DNA of 64,000 bases from Brachionus manjavacas (taxonomy: Eukaryota > Rotifera > Eurotatoria > Ploima > Brachionidae), in contig JAHQIY010000001.1 of assembly GCA_019054805.1 (NCBI GenBank), positions 2,432,501-2,496,500 of the forward strand, given 5' to 3'. Below, in pieces: positions 23,063 to 36,400 of the stretch. The notes under the pieces were generated by a model that ran no database searches, was not told the DNA's origin, and saw nothing but the letters and a program-made list of their open reading frames with translations. Numbering within the stretch: the first letter of the stretch is position 1; every line of letters begins with the position of its first letter. Position numbers and translations under genes: made by a program.

Positions 23063-26000
23063 GATTATTTTAATTGTTAAATCTATTGGATTTTCCGAAT
23101 TTCTAAACTTTTGAACCGACTTTTATTTTTTAATTTTTATAGGAAGATTTTTGATTATAAATATTTAATAGTTAATTATATTTTTATGCCGATGCCGAGT
23201 ATGGTCAAATTGAAGAGAAAAAAAATTCAAATTAATGTTTTTATTTTTTTTCTTTTGCACTCAACTTTTCGTCAAATTCAATAAATAAACATTTTAAGAT
23301 AAATAAAATAATTAAGTTCTAAATTTATGCAACATACTGTAAATAATTCATTTAATTTTATTTTTATGTAATTATTTTCGGAAAATGTAAAAGTTCTCTT
23401 AATTCAATTCTTATCTTATCTTGCATAATCTTATCTAGATACCTAAATATGTAATTTTTTTAAGAAAAATAATGATCGCATAAAAAAATTAAAGGAAATC
23501 TTTCCAATCTTAGCAAATTCTCCTTTTTCCTGTTCAGTACTTGTAGGATCAAATACTGAACATGATCCAGACTCATCAAGAAATTATCCTGAAACTAATA
23601 GGATTTTAATCAAGATTTGGATAGAATTCTTAAAGGGAATCCTTAGGAGATCCTGTTTGAGATCTTGTCAAGAATGATATGGAATGATATGATTTTCATG
23701 TAATTTAACATTTTAAAAATGAATTAATTTTTTTTTTGTTTTTCATAAAATGTAAATTTACGAAAAATTTGAAAAATTTCTTGGCTTTTTAAAAATTTTA
23801 TAAATATTCCAAGCGTAAATTTTGGAAAATTTGCGATAAATCACATTTTTTTCGCAAAATATTGTTAATTTACGTAAATTTCTCATCTAAAATCACTGTT
23901 GTATATCAAATAGACAGATGCATTCCTTGGCTAGCCTTGCACCGCACTTCTTCTTTCTTAGAACTAGAACTTTTTAATTATTATTGTTATTTAAGTAATT
24001 GTAGATTTTTTACTCGGGTAGAAATATCTTTTTTAGAATTATATTTTAAATGTTTCATTAGATGAAATTATAAAATTTAAAGTAAACTTTGATATATCTA
24101 AAGAATAAAATTTGAAAAAAAAAATACAAATTTTAATTTAAACCATCATTGCTAATTTAATTATTGTGACATTTCCAGTTTCAATTAGACACAATTTCCT
24201 CACTTTTCTATTATTTTGGCATTTGCCACAGCAATTTTTCTTTCACCTTCAGAAGTCGATTGAAGCTTATTTAGATTCAAGTTTTTCAGTTTGTTTTTAC
24301 ATTTTTACAATTAATTCCTAGCATAACATTCACGTATGATATCAATCTTTTTAATGGTCAGATACCGGTACTTGAACAGTTGGCGCAATTCCTAATTATT
24401 TTATTTTCTTGATGAAGTAAGCCTAGATGAATTACTCAAGATACAAATGAAGCTCTAGAGAGAGAAATTTTAATTTTTTGAATTTTAAGGTTGCATTTCA
24501 AGCTGAAATTTGCAAAATTTATTCGTTAATGACATCAAAAATTTTTAATAAAAAATTCGCACTTTTAAACATCATTCGATTATAGACTCAAAGTTTGGTT
24601 TATTAAACCATGCTTCATTTTATTAATCAAATTGCATATAAAATGCGTCACTTTTAATTTTTTAAAAACTAAAAAGGAAAGTTTTGAAAATGTTGTTTGA
24701 CCATAAAGTAGACAGCGAATTCAAATTTATTTTGTCATTTTTTTTCAATTGTTTTGAATTTATGAATTTTGAAAGAGTAATAAAATAATCTTGTAAACAG
24801 AAATGTTAAATTAATCAAAGTAGAATGCTTAGTTTTACATTTGATTTAGCATTTGAAAAATAATCGAATTATTATTTTTTTTAACTTAAACCGAGACACT
24901 CAAAATAACTTCTAAACTACCATGAATATTTATTTTTTAACTTTTTATTTATATTTAAAAATTGATGCGTTACTAAATCCAAAAATAGCAAAAATTCAAA
25001 AAGTATTATTTTTAAGGTTAATTATTAAAATTAAAAATAAAGTTTAAAAAAAAAAATTAATATCACGTTAGAGCATTAAAAACAATAAATTTTTCATTTT
25101 TCGTTTTTTTTTATCTTGCTGAAACTTTTGAAGACTTCAAACAAAAACAGTCATTATTCCACCTAGGTTTACTAACATCTTACAGCCAGCAAATGTTAAA
25201 TAAAATTATCCTGAAGAATGGAACAAATGTTACATGTCCTTAGAAAATTAATTCACTAATAATCGATATCCAGAATCACCTCGGTTTTCAAATTCTATTA
25301 ATTTTGCATCCTTGTCATAAATATATAGTATAAAAATTAAATTTTTTATTCTTTTAATGAAAGTTAGTCATTTATTTCAAAAAAAACTTCCCAGACTTCA
25401 CTGAATAACTTTTTCCAATTAACATTTTAAGAAATTTTAAACGAAAGTGACCCAGTAATTAGTAATAGAAAAAAAAAGAGAAAGACTGAAAAGGTTCGAA
25501 AAAAAAAAATCTTGAAAATAAGAATTCATTTTTTTCGATTTTCCTGTATACATTTAGAGTCGCATACAAATTCGTATAAATTGCCAATTTTATTTTTAAA
25601 TTTTTTTTTGTTTTAAAAAACTTAAATTTAAACTCATATTTTCTTGTAATACTCTTTTTAATAAATATTTTTTTAAGTTAAAATAATAATAGCATAAATA
25701 ATGTGATAAACGGTGCATGCACCAAAGCTGAATTTCTGCATTTTAAAAACGCTTTAAAAAAAGAATTATTTATGGTAAACTTCTCGGCTCTCCCCGATTA
25801 TATTAATCATCGATTCTGTAAAGAACTTTTGTTCACAGATCTCATGATAAATCTGTTCACCAAATAATTTTTTTTTTAAATTCCAGTTTTAGTAGAAATT
25901 TAAATAAAAATTAAAGTTTAATGAAAATTAAAATGTTAAGGTCAAAAAATTTAATTTTTTTTTCATCAAAATATTGTTAACGAAAATTCACTAAAAGCAA

Positions 26001-26373
26001 ATTTATTTAAAGAGCCTAAATTGCATTTAAAAAATAATTTTTTAAATTCATTCGAGACATAAGACATAAGTCGATTTCAAATACAAAATTCAAGTGCCAC
26101 ATTTATACACAAATTAAAAGAACTTTTTTTTAAAGTAAAATTTGTGAGAACATTTCGAGATACTGCATTCTATTTCTGAACATTTAGGTTACTTTTTTTC
26201 TAATTATAAAAATTAATTCAGTAGTAAATTTAATATTCATCATTCAATACTTAAATTAATTATTTCAAAATTTCAGAAATATGCAAAAACTTTAAACAAT
26301 CAGAATTGGTTTTGGTAAAAGATGCTTTTTTACATTAAATGTATCTAAATTAAGTCTAAAAATTAAAAATCAA
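23063..26373. other. AT-rich intergenic, nothing firm
   Basis: About 3.3 kb. The part at 23400-23690 shares AATCTTA/TAAGATT-type words with 22180-22570. The remainder has no recognisable gene, RNA or repeat boundary. The 67-codon frame at 23862 is cysteine-poor, low-complexity and unlike a protein family. Confidence 0.5.
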
Positions 26374-26826
26374 TAGTAGTAGTAGTAGCATTGAGACTGT
26401 AGTATAGCTATGCTATACTAACGCTTGTCAACATTTAGCCCCTGGAGGGCTTTGACAGTCTTTCTTCTCTTGTTTTGCCCATTGCCAAACAATTCATTGT
26501 TTATCCTTGATTTGAAACTGTTGATTGATTTAGAACTGACACTGTCCTGTGACAGGTTATTCCATTTTGACACTACTCGATTTGTAAGGAAATTGTATCT
26601 GTATGAGCCGCGTTTGGTCAATTCTCTTGTAAGCCTCATATTATTATCCCTTCTTAAATTAAGTGCCAAACTTTTAGCAGAATTGATACCATTCACTAGA
26701 TTAATTTTCTCAAAGCCATTGATTATTTTGTACATTTGAATGAGGTCTCCTCTAGTTCTACGATCTTCTAGACTTGTAAGTCCCAAGCTATTTAATCTAT
26801 CCTCATATGAAACGTTTCTCAAACAT
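26374..26826 (-). mobile_element. CR1/L2-like LINE, 3' fragment
   Basis: The minus-strand reading of 134 codons covers the ORF2 C-terminus: YEDRLNSLGLTSLEDRRTRG, DLIQMYKIINGF, then NRVVSKWNNLSQDSVSSKSI and NSFKSRIN. This is open to a natural stop with no disruption visible. The 3' end carries the hairpin AGTATAGCTATGCTATACT (26401-26419) and a CTA/ACT repeat tail (26374-26388). It is 5'-truncated near 26826 by about the whole RT, as usual for LINE copies. It is the cleanest copy of the hairpin-plus-ACT family here. Confidence 0.85.
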
Positions 26827-27587
26827 TTAATAATTTTTAATAATAATTAATAGTTATTAATAATAATTTTTGATTATAACTAATTGACTTAAGTTTTTGT
26901 CTTAAAAAAAAATTAATCAAAAGATAAATGAAAATTATTTTTAGATAAAAAATTGGCTGATTTTTTTTTTCGCAGAATTAAAAAAAGAAAATTAATTTTT
27001 TCGCTTACCTTTTTAAAATGACATTTATTCATCATGAAAATTTAAAAAAAGATTAATCAATCGGAAGAATCTTAAGAACAAAAGCGTCAGTATCGTGACT
27101 GATTAGTTTTTTTGTGCAATAATCATCTGATAACATATTATTAAAGTTAAGGTGAAATTCTCAAACGGTATCACATTTTAAACAAAATTGTTCTCATTGT
27201 TAATAAATTTAAATGATATGGATTAAATAAAAATGTTCAAAATTTTAATTCTTTTAGCTAAGGCTAGATAATTTTTTTCAACAAATTTTTAAAATTATTT
27301 CCTCTTTATGTTATATCTTAAATTGAAGAATTAATTTTTAAGTATTTTTCTATCAAAACTGATTTCCTAATGCGAAATTTATGTAACAGGACTGCTACAA
27401 AGCCTATTTGATAATCAGAAGTAATTTGAAAGACATAAAAATCGATTTTAAACAATTAGGAGTCTGAGGACATAGTAAATAATAATAAGAATACACCTAG
27501 CTCATTATAATAGTGGAAGTCAAAAATAAAAATAAAAAAAATTATTTTTAATTTTTGATTTCTTTATTTTAAATAAAAATTTAGACA
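26827..27587. other. intergenic, upstream of the GPCR
   Basis: AT-rich, starting with TAATAATTTTTAATAA simple sequence beside the LINE. A possible splice acceptor (AATTTAG|ACAATG) lies directly before the GPCR start codon, so an untranslated 5' exon may exist upstream. Confidence 0.5.
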
Positions 27588-29387
27588 ATGCGTTTTCGAA
27601 GCGACAAGGCAGAAAAAGCCTGCCAGCCTGACCAGAGCTGTCAACTGCTCTACGCAATTATTGAAGCTCAAGTATCACTTTTCAGCAATTCATCCGAAAT
27701 AGAGCCTTCAACTTTAATGCAATACATTAGCCCGGATTTGACCGAATTGACTCAAAAACTGCACAATTGTCCTTTTTTCTTTTATCCTAATCTAGGCACG
27801 GGTTCCAATCAATCGGTTAGATTGACCGATATATGCCGGTGCATAGTCCTCTCATTCGAATGTGACGTTTACCAACAACAGGAAAAAAATACCATCGACT
27901 CTGAATTAATAAAAATTATCTACTTAATTCTTTACATTTTACTAATAATTGGATCAATTTTTATCAATCTAGTGACCAGTGTTCTATTGCTCAGTGAGCA
28001 CAAAAATTCCACCTTGCTTAACTTTTTTAGGCGAGCTTTTTTTTGCCACAAAGCAAATAGCCAAAGCTATTCTTGCAGCAAAACCATTACTGCCAAAAAA
28101 CTAACCCAAATCACATCCCTAAACTCGATCAGCGATGCTCTAATAACGTGTCTGCTGGTCAGCCACTGGATCATCACTATCTATGTCATTCCGAATCAGG
28201 CCTACCTGTTCTACACCAACTCAAACATCCTGGACTGCAGATTGACCGAGTTTTTCAAGGCGTTCTCGGTAAGCTTGTCCATTTACAGCATTGTTGCCAT
28301 ATCGCTGCAGCGTTTTTTTGCCATCAAGTACAGCCAGTACTCGTGTAACACAATAACCAGTCGTCTGATCGACACGGTCAGCTTCATATCAATAGTTTCG
28401 TTCATTAAATCAATTGGAACTTTAGTGAAGACAATTTTTCTTTCGCGCACATATCGCCGCTATTTGATCACAATTATTCTGGTGGTTCTCATGTGGATAG
28501 TCAGCATTCTGATAGGCAAGTACAACATGTCGCAGTACCAAGAGAATTACTACACTCTCAAAGGCCTTCAGTTTTACGAGCAGAATATGTCGTGCAAGTT
28601 TCCGGCCGAGCTGAAAGTCGCGGCCAAAAGTTGCACCAGCATTGGCAGTCAAAGCAGCGATTTATTGATCGAGAAATCAGATATTATTTACATGGTTTTT
28701 CTTCTCGTTATTCCAAACATAATTGTGCTGATATCTTATACATGGGTGTGCTATCACATTTGGTCTCATGGAAGCAAGCTGAACAAAGTATCGTTTCGGC
28801 TCTTTTACAGGCACAGCAAAAGTCTAAATGGTCGCAAAGTGGAAATGCAGAAAGTGCACACTTCGGTGAAACTAGCAAACAAAAATGGAATTTTGTCATC
28901 AGGGAACAGCTCAAGCACAGACGCCTTGGTTTCCAAAGCCGAACAGACAATCAGAGATAAACACATCAACCCAGAGGCCTTTGACAAAATTATAAAATCA
29001 AGCACGACCCAAACCATTCAGAATTATCATCAGTTTTCAATTAAAAAAAGAAACATGTCTGTCACAATTACCACGTTTTGTATGGTAATGTGTTTTTCGC
29101 TGTGCTGGGCACCGTTTTTTATGTTTCCCATATTTTATTTTAAAATAGCTGAGGCTAATACTTACGTAAATGCCAAAGTAATAATACATCTGGTTGGCTA
29201 TTCGTCTGCTGTTTGGAACCCTATTATTCTGATTATAAAGTCCAAGAGATTCAAACTAAAAGTGGCACGATTAATGCACAAATTTTCATGTTGTTTGCCA
29301 AAGAGCAAATGTTTGACAGATAATTTTGCCACTGACGGACAGGTTCTAAAGAGTAACAACCGCAATTTTGAACAAATTAAATTGTGA
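27588..29387 (+). CDS. rhodopsin-class (class A) G-protein-coupled receptor
   Basis: Seven-helix plasma-membrane receptor of 599 residues in a single open frame. TM1 is at about 108-134, TM2 176-200, TM3 218-242 (after Cys217), TM4 290-310, TM5 364-390, TM6 490-515 and TM7 528-550. TM6 carries CWAPF, a class A signature. TM3 ends in LQRFFAI where most receptors have DRY, and TM7 has NPIILII where NPxxY is usual. The N-terminus (about 105 residues) has Asn-X-Ser sites at 34 and 74 but no obvious signal peptide. Intracellular loop 3 (391-489) is long and Ser/Thr/Lys-rich. The overall layout resembles invertebrate neuropeptide receptors, but the ligand cannot be named. No introns are visible inside the coding region. 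AATAAA lies at 29524. Confidence 0.85.
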   Translation: MRFRSDKAEKACQPDQSCQLLYAIIEAQVSLFSNSSEIEPSTLMQYISPDLTELTQKLHNCPFFFYPNLGTGSNQSVRLTDICRCIVLSFECDVYQQQEKNTIDSELIKIIYLILYILLIIGSIFINLVTSVLLLSEHKNSTLLNFFRRAFFCHKANSQSYSCSKTITAKKLTQITSLNSISDALITCLLVSHWIITIYVIPNQAYLFYTNSNILDCRLTEFFKAFSVSLSIYSIVAISLQRFFAIKYSQYSCNTITSRLIDTVSFISIVSFIKSIGTLVKTIFLSRTYRRYLITIILVVLMWIVSILIGKYNMSQYQENYYTLKGLQFYEQNMSCKFPAELKVAAKSCTSIGSQSSDLLIEKSDIIYMVFLLVIPNIIVLISYTWVCYHIWSHGSKLNKVSFRLFYRHSKSLNGRKVEMQKVHTSVKLANKNGILSSGNSSSTDALVSKAEQTIRDKHINPEAFDKIIKSSTTQTIQNYHQFSIKKRNMSVTITTFCMVMCFSLCWAPFFMFPIFYFKIAEANTYVNAKVIIHLVGYSSAVWNPIILIIKSKRFKLKVARLMHKFSCCLPKSKCLTDNFATDGQVLKSNNRNFEQIKL

Positions 29388-31880
29388 AATAATTACTTTT
29401 GGATATTTTAGTGGGCATGAGTCAATGACCACATACTCTGTAGTTAAATCAGGAAAATAATTATTCTTCAATTTTTTGAAAAAACAAGTTTTTATTTATG
29501 TGTTAAAGAAAAATATTAAAGAAAATAAATTTTATCTTAAATATGATTTTAGCGATTTTGAGTTTGATTTTGTTTTAAATTTTGGGTAATCTTTCAATTG
29601 ATTGAATTATTTGTCAAAAAATTATTTTCATAGAAAATTTTTAATGGATTAAATTAAAAAAAATTAATTTATCATAATTTTTTTGATCAGAATATTAATC
29701 TCTCGTAATTTTTCATTGACAAAATATATTTAAAAATGTTTACTATAATCTATAAAAAATTTAAATTTTAATTGAAATCAGAATTGTTTGAAAGTCACAA
29801 GTCTCAAGTCAAGTCCAAGGCCGGACTTTTTTTTTAAATTTCCTTTCAAAAGTCCAAGTCCAGGCTTTAAAATTTTGAATATTGTGAAGACATTTATGCT
29901 AAAATTGCAAGAAAATTCTGATATTTGGCAAATCTATTGCATTTGACAACCCAAGAGTTTATAATTTTTTTGATATGAAGCCTGATCTAGCAAATTTAAA
30001 AAAAAAATTTAGATTTAAAATTTTTTTGGGACTTTTAAACAACTCTGATTGAAATAATATAAACAAATTCACGGGTTTATCTAGATAAACCCCTGAAAAG
30101 TTTTTGTCTAATAAATTATGTTAGTAATAGTGATCGTAATTACAAATAAATTTTAAATTTATTCTATTAAACAACTCTGATTAATTTAGTTTAATTTAAT
30201 TCAATTTAAATGTCTTTTTTTATATTCTTCTATTTAATTTCTATGTAAAATTTTTCCATTAATCATTTTTCTATCAAAAAGTGTTACAATGGGTTATGTC
30301 TGATTTTAATTTTATATGAATTAGTTTTTCAATCAATTGAAAAAAAAAATTTTTTATTGCAATATACAATTCTTTCAATAATGAACTTGGTAACGCCTTT
30401 CCAATTTCCATCATTTTGCTGAGATTATCTCCTTTATAAGGTTATGTTTTATTGTCTTTATTTATTGTCTTTAAGAAACTCTTTTTATTTTATTTCGAAA
30501 ATAATTTATTTAAATGACAAAGAATCAAATTATTTATTTTGGATTTTTTGCTCTTAATATTAATTAAAATTTAAATAAAATCAATTTTTTCCTAAATTAA
30601 GATGGAAGAATACAAATAAAGAATGAATTGTTTTTCAATTTTTCTTGGTTTATTGAAGTTCATTATAATTCGAAAAAAATTTAATAGGATTTTAAAGCAA
30701 ATAATATACCAACTCTAGAATTTTTATTCAATTGGATTAACATTTTTGACAACCTAAAATTGTTCTACACAAATCCTGAATTTAAAAATTACACGCCTCA
30801 TAAAAATTAAAATATCTAATTGCATTACTTTTGTTTTAAATGAAACCACCAGCATTATTAAAATGACCACATTTTGAACCAGACAGCAAAATTTGGTATT
30901 TCACAAGCATATAAAAATTGATCCTTCACACGTATTTTTTTAATTATTTATGGCAAGTTTTTTTTCTATTTAACTTTTTTGAAATTTTGAAATTACGTTG
31001 TTTCATTAAAACTCAATACTTAAGCATGTAAAAATTTGAAATATAATTACGCAATTATTTTTAGAAATGTAAAATAGAAAAAAAAACTTGCCATATATTG
31101 AATTAATATAATTTTTTTTAGATTGAATTGAATATTTCTGTTCATTATAAAATGCTTCAATTTAAAGCTTAATTAAATGCAATGAAAGACATTTATTCTC
31201 ATGACATTTTTTTTAAATTACTTCATCCAGACAAATGTAAATATCATGATGACAACGAAAAAAAAAATAAAAAATCTACATTGAAAGCACATTTCAATAA
31301 AGATACACCCATCGCATTCTTACCCTATGAACGATTCATTTCCTCCAGTTGAACTACTTTTCCGGTATATCTTTGAATGTAGGGATGCTTGATAGCAGAA
31401 AAAGCGAAAATTTTTTAAATAAAAACCTTAATTTTTTGTGACAAAAAAATTAGTTCACGGATTTAACATGCTTATTTTTGAATAAATATGGTTTAATTTT
31501 TTTTGCGTTTGAATTACAAAATGTATCCAATGTTGAAATAGCATTGAAAAAGTGCCATGTTTCAAATATTTTTTTCAGTTTCAAAAAAAATATTTTATAG
31601 TTAATATTGCAAGCATTTTCATATTTGATATTAAACTCTTTGGAAAAATAGAATGAGTTTAATTTTTGTTTGGAAATTTGAAAAAAATATTGAAAATTCT
31701 TTTTTAACTTTTAAACAATCGATTTATTTATTTTTTACCGAGTTTATGCTCCTTCAGAATAAAAACATATGAAAAACTAAAAATACAGTTAAATAATATA
31801 GAATTAAATAAAAAATTAATAGCAAGAAAAAAAAAATAATTCACTTAGATTAAAGTTTATATACAACCGTTGAAAAACTA
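29388..31880. other. AT-rich intergenic; one small ORF and repeated words
   Basis: Contains AAGTC-type repeat motifs (29796-29875) and a perfect 20-bp palindrome at 30073. The word ACAACTCTGAT occurs at about 30042 and 30173, and again near 32865. An unrecognised 56-codon plus-strand ORF lies at 31182-31352 (MKDIYSHDIFFKLLHPDKCK...). It has no neighbouring exon and may be a relic. Confidence 0.45.
30073..30092. repeat. perfect 20-bp palindrome
   Basis: GGGTTTATCTAGATAAACCC, a complete palindrome in otherwise AT-rich noncoding DNA. It could be a footprint of an inverted-repeat element or a dimeric protein site. Nothing else identifies it. Confidence 0.6.
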
Positions 31881-32492
31881 GGTCTAGTCGGTTAGGTGAA
31901 CCATAGTTCACTTATTATTCGAAAAACTCTTGTTCTCAGATTTTGTGAAATATTGGTTCACCCAATTTTTTTGTTCAAAATAGAATTAGGGTGAACAATT
32001 TTTAGATTACGTGAACAAATTGCATAAAGCTATTTAATAGAATTCCTAATTCTCGAAACTGATTTAAAATTGAGTAAATAATTTTTTTGTTTTTTTTTAA
32101 TTTGAAGGAGCTTTAGAAATAGCATTTGCTCTGATCTGGTTTACTTGGTATTACTCTTTCAGCAATCCCAAATACCCAAATGCACTCTCTACTTAAATCT
32201 TTGCCTTTCAGCATAAAATGATAAAATTTAAAGAAAATTTTTCACCCTTTAAGTGTTTAACTTCGGGGAACAAAGATTCATCTTTTTTGCAAAATCTTCC
32301 TACTCCGCCCAAATTTAAATTTTCTATGTAATTATTTTTTCTTTCTTATTTTTTATCTTTTTTCTAAATAGATGAAAAAATTTCAAAATAGGTGAACAAT
32401 TTTTAGATTAGATCAACTAATAGTTCATAAAACCTGTGAAGAAGAATTGTTTCAGTAACACGTGAACCATAGTTCAACTAAGCGAGTAGACC
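31881..32492. mobile_element. MITE-like element with about 31-bp inverted ends
   Basis: The left end GGTCTAGTCGGTTAGGTGAA (31881 on) and the reverse complement of the right end GGTCTACTCGCTTAGTTGAA (from 32492) match over about 31 bp with six mismatches, continuing into CCATAGTTCAC/CTATGGTTCAC. Internal direct copies of GTGAACAATTTTTAGATTA occur near 31993 and 32392. It is 612 bp with no ORF. Target duplications are not clear. Probably a nonautonomous DNA transposon; superfamily unknown. Confidence 0.6.
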
Positions 32493-33462
32493 CGAAAAAA
32501 ATAAAATATAAAATTAAAAAATTTAATAAAATATAAATTCTTATAAAATTTTGACTTTAGTGATAATTTACTTTCGTTTGGTGCATTTTAACAAGTACTC
32601 AATTTATGAAAAATTTATGGAAAACTACAAATATTATCTTTAAGGATCATCATATCACAAACCAAAAGTCAAAACTCACTTTTTCAATATTATTTCAACA
32701 TGGGATACAATTTGTAATTCAAACACAAAAAATCAAACCATATGTTAAATTTAAATTTCATTAAACTAAATTAAAATGACAAATAAAAAATTTCATCAAA
32801 ATGACTAAATAAATTGAATTTTGTTTTCAATAAAAATTTTATTTACTAAAAAAACAACTCTGATAAATAAAAAATAAGTTTATTTAATATTCATTTATTT
32901 TTTTTTTATTTATTAAATAACTTGAGGAAATAAATCTCAGACCACTTAAGATATTCAAAGTCCTTCTTTTTGGCCTAACGATTTAGAAAAAAAAGGTTTA
33001 AATTATTTTTTCAACTGGCCAGTATTCTTCACGTAATATTCGTGTATCAAAGCATTTTTCTAGATTTTTTTTTGTATTTTTTTTCTTCTAATAGTTTGGT
33101 TTATTTTGTTTTCTTTTTAAATTTTTTCTTAATACTCAGTAATGTTAACTCGGTAATGTCTCAGTAATGTTTTTTTATTAAAAGAGTTAAAATAAATAAA
33201 CTCGTAATTTTGAATCAATTTTTTTTCATTGAATTTGTGGTTTAATTTGTCTTATTATTAGGATTAAATAATAATGTTTCTTCATTAAAAACAGCAAATT
33301 TTTAATGAAAAATAGTTTTGATCAAAATACAACATTTTAGAAATCTACCTAAATTTGCATTTTTCAAGAATTCTTATCAAAAAAATTTTTTCACTCAAAA
33401 AATTTATTTACAAAATTTTAAAAGACAAAATATAATCACCGGCAATCCTAGTAAAATCCAGC
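32493..33462. other. AT-rich 3' flank of the ACE-like gene
   Basis: Noncoding and T-rich, between the MITE and the last ACE-like exon. It presumably contains the 3' untranslated region of that minus-strand gene. Nothing else was recognised. Confidence 0.5.
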
Positions 33463-36400
33463 CTAGCAAAATAATTTCTTAAAACAAAGTAGAAAAATTA
33501 ATTTGATCATTAGAGACGAAGCACTGACTCTGAAGGCTTTATTGATCATATAGCCCTTAACTTGGTTAGCTTCGTGATCAAAATACTTATCACAATTCCA
33601 CTCTTGTTCTGGCAAGTTTTGTTCAAGCAACCATTCATGCAGAGGCTTAAAATACTCAAGCATAGCATTTGGATCCATTTTATTAGTTTGTCCACCCGTG
33701 AACTCAAACAAAACTTTGTTCCATGACTCACTACTTCCTTTTTCCATCATTTTCCTCAATCTAGCTCCGGCTTCTTTAGACTGATATATATCGCACTTAT
33801 GCAATGGGCCTTTGTGATTGCTCGCCTTGCATAAGGCATCGTGAAACTGAAATGTTAATATCAAAGAAACAAAATATCTATAAATAATTGATTATATTTA
33901 GGTTTTGGTTTTATTAGTTGATTCCCACCTGTCGTATGGAACACCAGCAGCAATGTGATACTTAGAGCCCGGATCAAAGTCATCTTCATTTCGATCCACC
34001 GGCGGGACAACACCTTGATAGTTGCATCTAAAAGATTTAAAATTTGATTGAGAAATTTTTTTCTTAATTTGTACCTTAGTTTCCACCAGTCTAAATTATA
34101 TTTTTCTGGTGTTGTATTACCGGCAAATACGCTCCATCTCCATTTTTCTACTGCTAGACTAAACGGCGCGAACGCTATGTTCCGTAGGGCCGAAAACAGC
34201 AAAAAATTAATATCTTGCTCTAAAAAAAAATTTTAATTGAAAAAAAAAATAATAAGTTAAATTGTTTCGCCATTTTAGTGGTGACCTAAAAGTAAATTTT
34301 ATAAAATTTTGATAACTATTTTTTTTAATTTAATTTCATGATCTGGACTTGTCACATTATAAATTATTTTTTTTTTGTTGCTGACCAGGTTTAATTTAAT
34401 TAATTTTTGAATAAAAATTGATCTGTTATTTACTATTAAAATTTATCTGTTAAATAATTATGTCATCGGTAATAGTTTTGCGTGGTCACTATTTCAAAGA
34501 TATTCAAAGCGAATTTAAATTAATGAAAACAAAAAAATAAATTAATCAAATATTACTGATCGGTTTTTTACTTAAAGATTTTATTGTCTAAAGATAGTTT
34601 GATTTTTTAAAATTAAAAAATAATAAAAATACTGATATGCCACTAAACAGTTATAACAGCGTGTCACTGAAATAGAGTACTCTATTTTAAAGACATGTCA
34701 ATTCGGATAATTACATTAGAATGTAAATTTTATGAATTTTACAGAATTTTTAATGAAAACTAGCTTTGTATAATTTTATTTCATGATATTTTCTTTTCTG
34801 TAAACTTTTTTTTTTATTTTTAAAAAATGGGTTCATTTGAATCGTGAGAATCTTTGTCGTTAAGCCACTTGAATGAATTGCAATTATAGTATCTTAAAAT
34901 TTATAATTAATGTTAACCATCTGCAGATTTTACCGTTTTTATCATTTAATAATTGAATCTAAAAATTTAAACAATTTTCGACTTTATTTTTGAAATCCTC
35001 CGACATTTTTTTATTTTATAAAATTAAATTTTAAAATTTTAAATTTTGATTATTTTTACAGTTTTGATCAGTTTTGTTTTTTAAAACACTTAACTGAAAT
35101 TTATAAAATGTAATTTAAATATTTAGATTAAAATGAAGGAGAGTGGTCTTTGTCATAAGAACATTAAAGCTGTGTGAAATTTTTTAATTTTTTTTTTTAA
35201 TTCATTTAAAAATGCTTTTTAAGCTTACAAATACAAATATTTCTATATTACTTTTTTTTACGATACTCTAATAGAATGAATTTTAATAAAATTTAATTAA
35301 ATTAAAGTGAATTTTTTTGATAAATTTAAAAATTTTGCAAATTATTATAGAATCTTCATTTAAAAAAAAAACATCAAAATTCTTCAAAATTTTGCACATT
35401 CTTATTTTTATGCCAATTTACGTAAAATATTATATATTTTAGGCAAGTGTTGAATAGAACAAAAAGCCGTACATCACGTACAATAATTTAAATTTGAGAA
35501 ATTTTAGAGTATTTTTCTATTCCTTGAATTTAATTACTGATTCACCCGCTTAATATTCTACAATAAGGAAATAAATTTATTTTAGCAAAGCGTACCTTTA
35601 TCTTCTACTAGTTGATCAATGAGGCCAATTTTGTGTAAATGACGCGGAGTCATTACAGACAAAGTCATGAGATCGCCCAAAGCTTCGTGGAAGCCCGGAT
35701 TAGCGCCTTCTTTAAAGTGAAATGGCTGATCTTTGTAGCTCATATAGTACTGTATATGACCCATTTCATGATGAATGGTGAACATGTCATTCATGGACAC
35801 TTTGGTACACATTTTTATGCGAAAATCTTTTCCGTCATAAAAGTCCCAAGCTGACGCGTGGCAATTAACCTCACGTCCATCATTTGGCTTCTCAAACAAA
35901 GAATTATTCCAAAATGTTTCAGGTAACGGGTCCAGACCCAGACTAGTATAAAACTCCTCGGCAATCAAGAACAAATCTTTGGCTGTGAGATTTTTTTCTT
36001 TCATTTTGGGCGTCACATCCAGCAAAGTCTTGTTCCTATAAGGCTTGATATCCTCGAATATGTTGTGCCACTGCTGAGCCCATAGGTCACCAAGCACATG
36101 CGCTGGTAGTACTCCTTCACTCTGCGACAAGTCGTACACTTCCCTTAGCTTGTGGCGCACATAGCTATGCAATAATTTGTACAAAGGCTTTATTTTATAA
36201 TAAATGCTGTCCAGCTGATCGGGCAGATCATCAAGCTCAAAGCTGGAGCGCGAGTATTCGCCATAGTCCTTGAAGTCATAGTCCCGTACCGCATAGTTGC
36301 TCAACTCGATGTACTCGGGAAACAATTTTGAGATTTTTTTGCCACTATGATCTCTCCAGAGCTTCCATATTGTACTCAGGTACGAATAATTTCGGCTGGA

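Noticed and set aside
28073-29017. Several ORFs on both strands inside the GPCR
   Set aside because: Shadows of the 599-codon frame, which alone shows membrane helices and family motifs.
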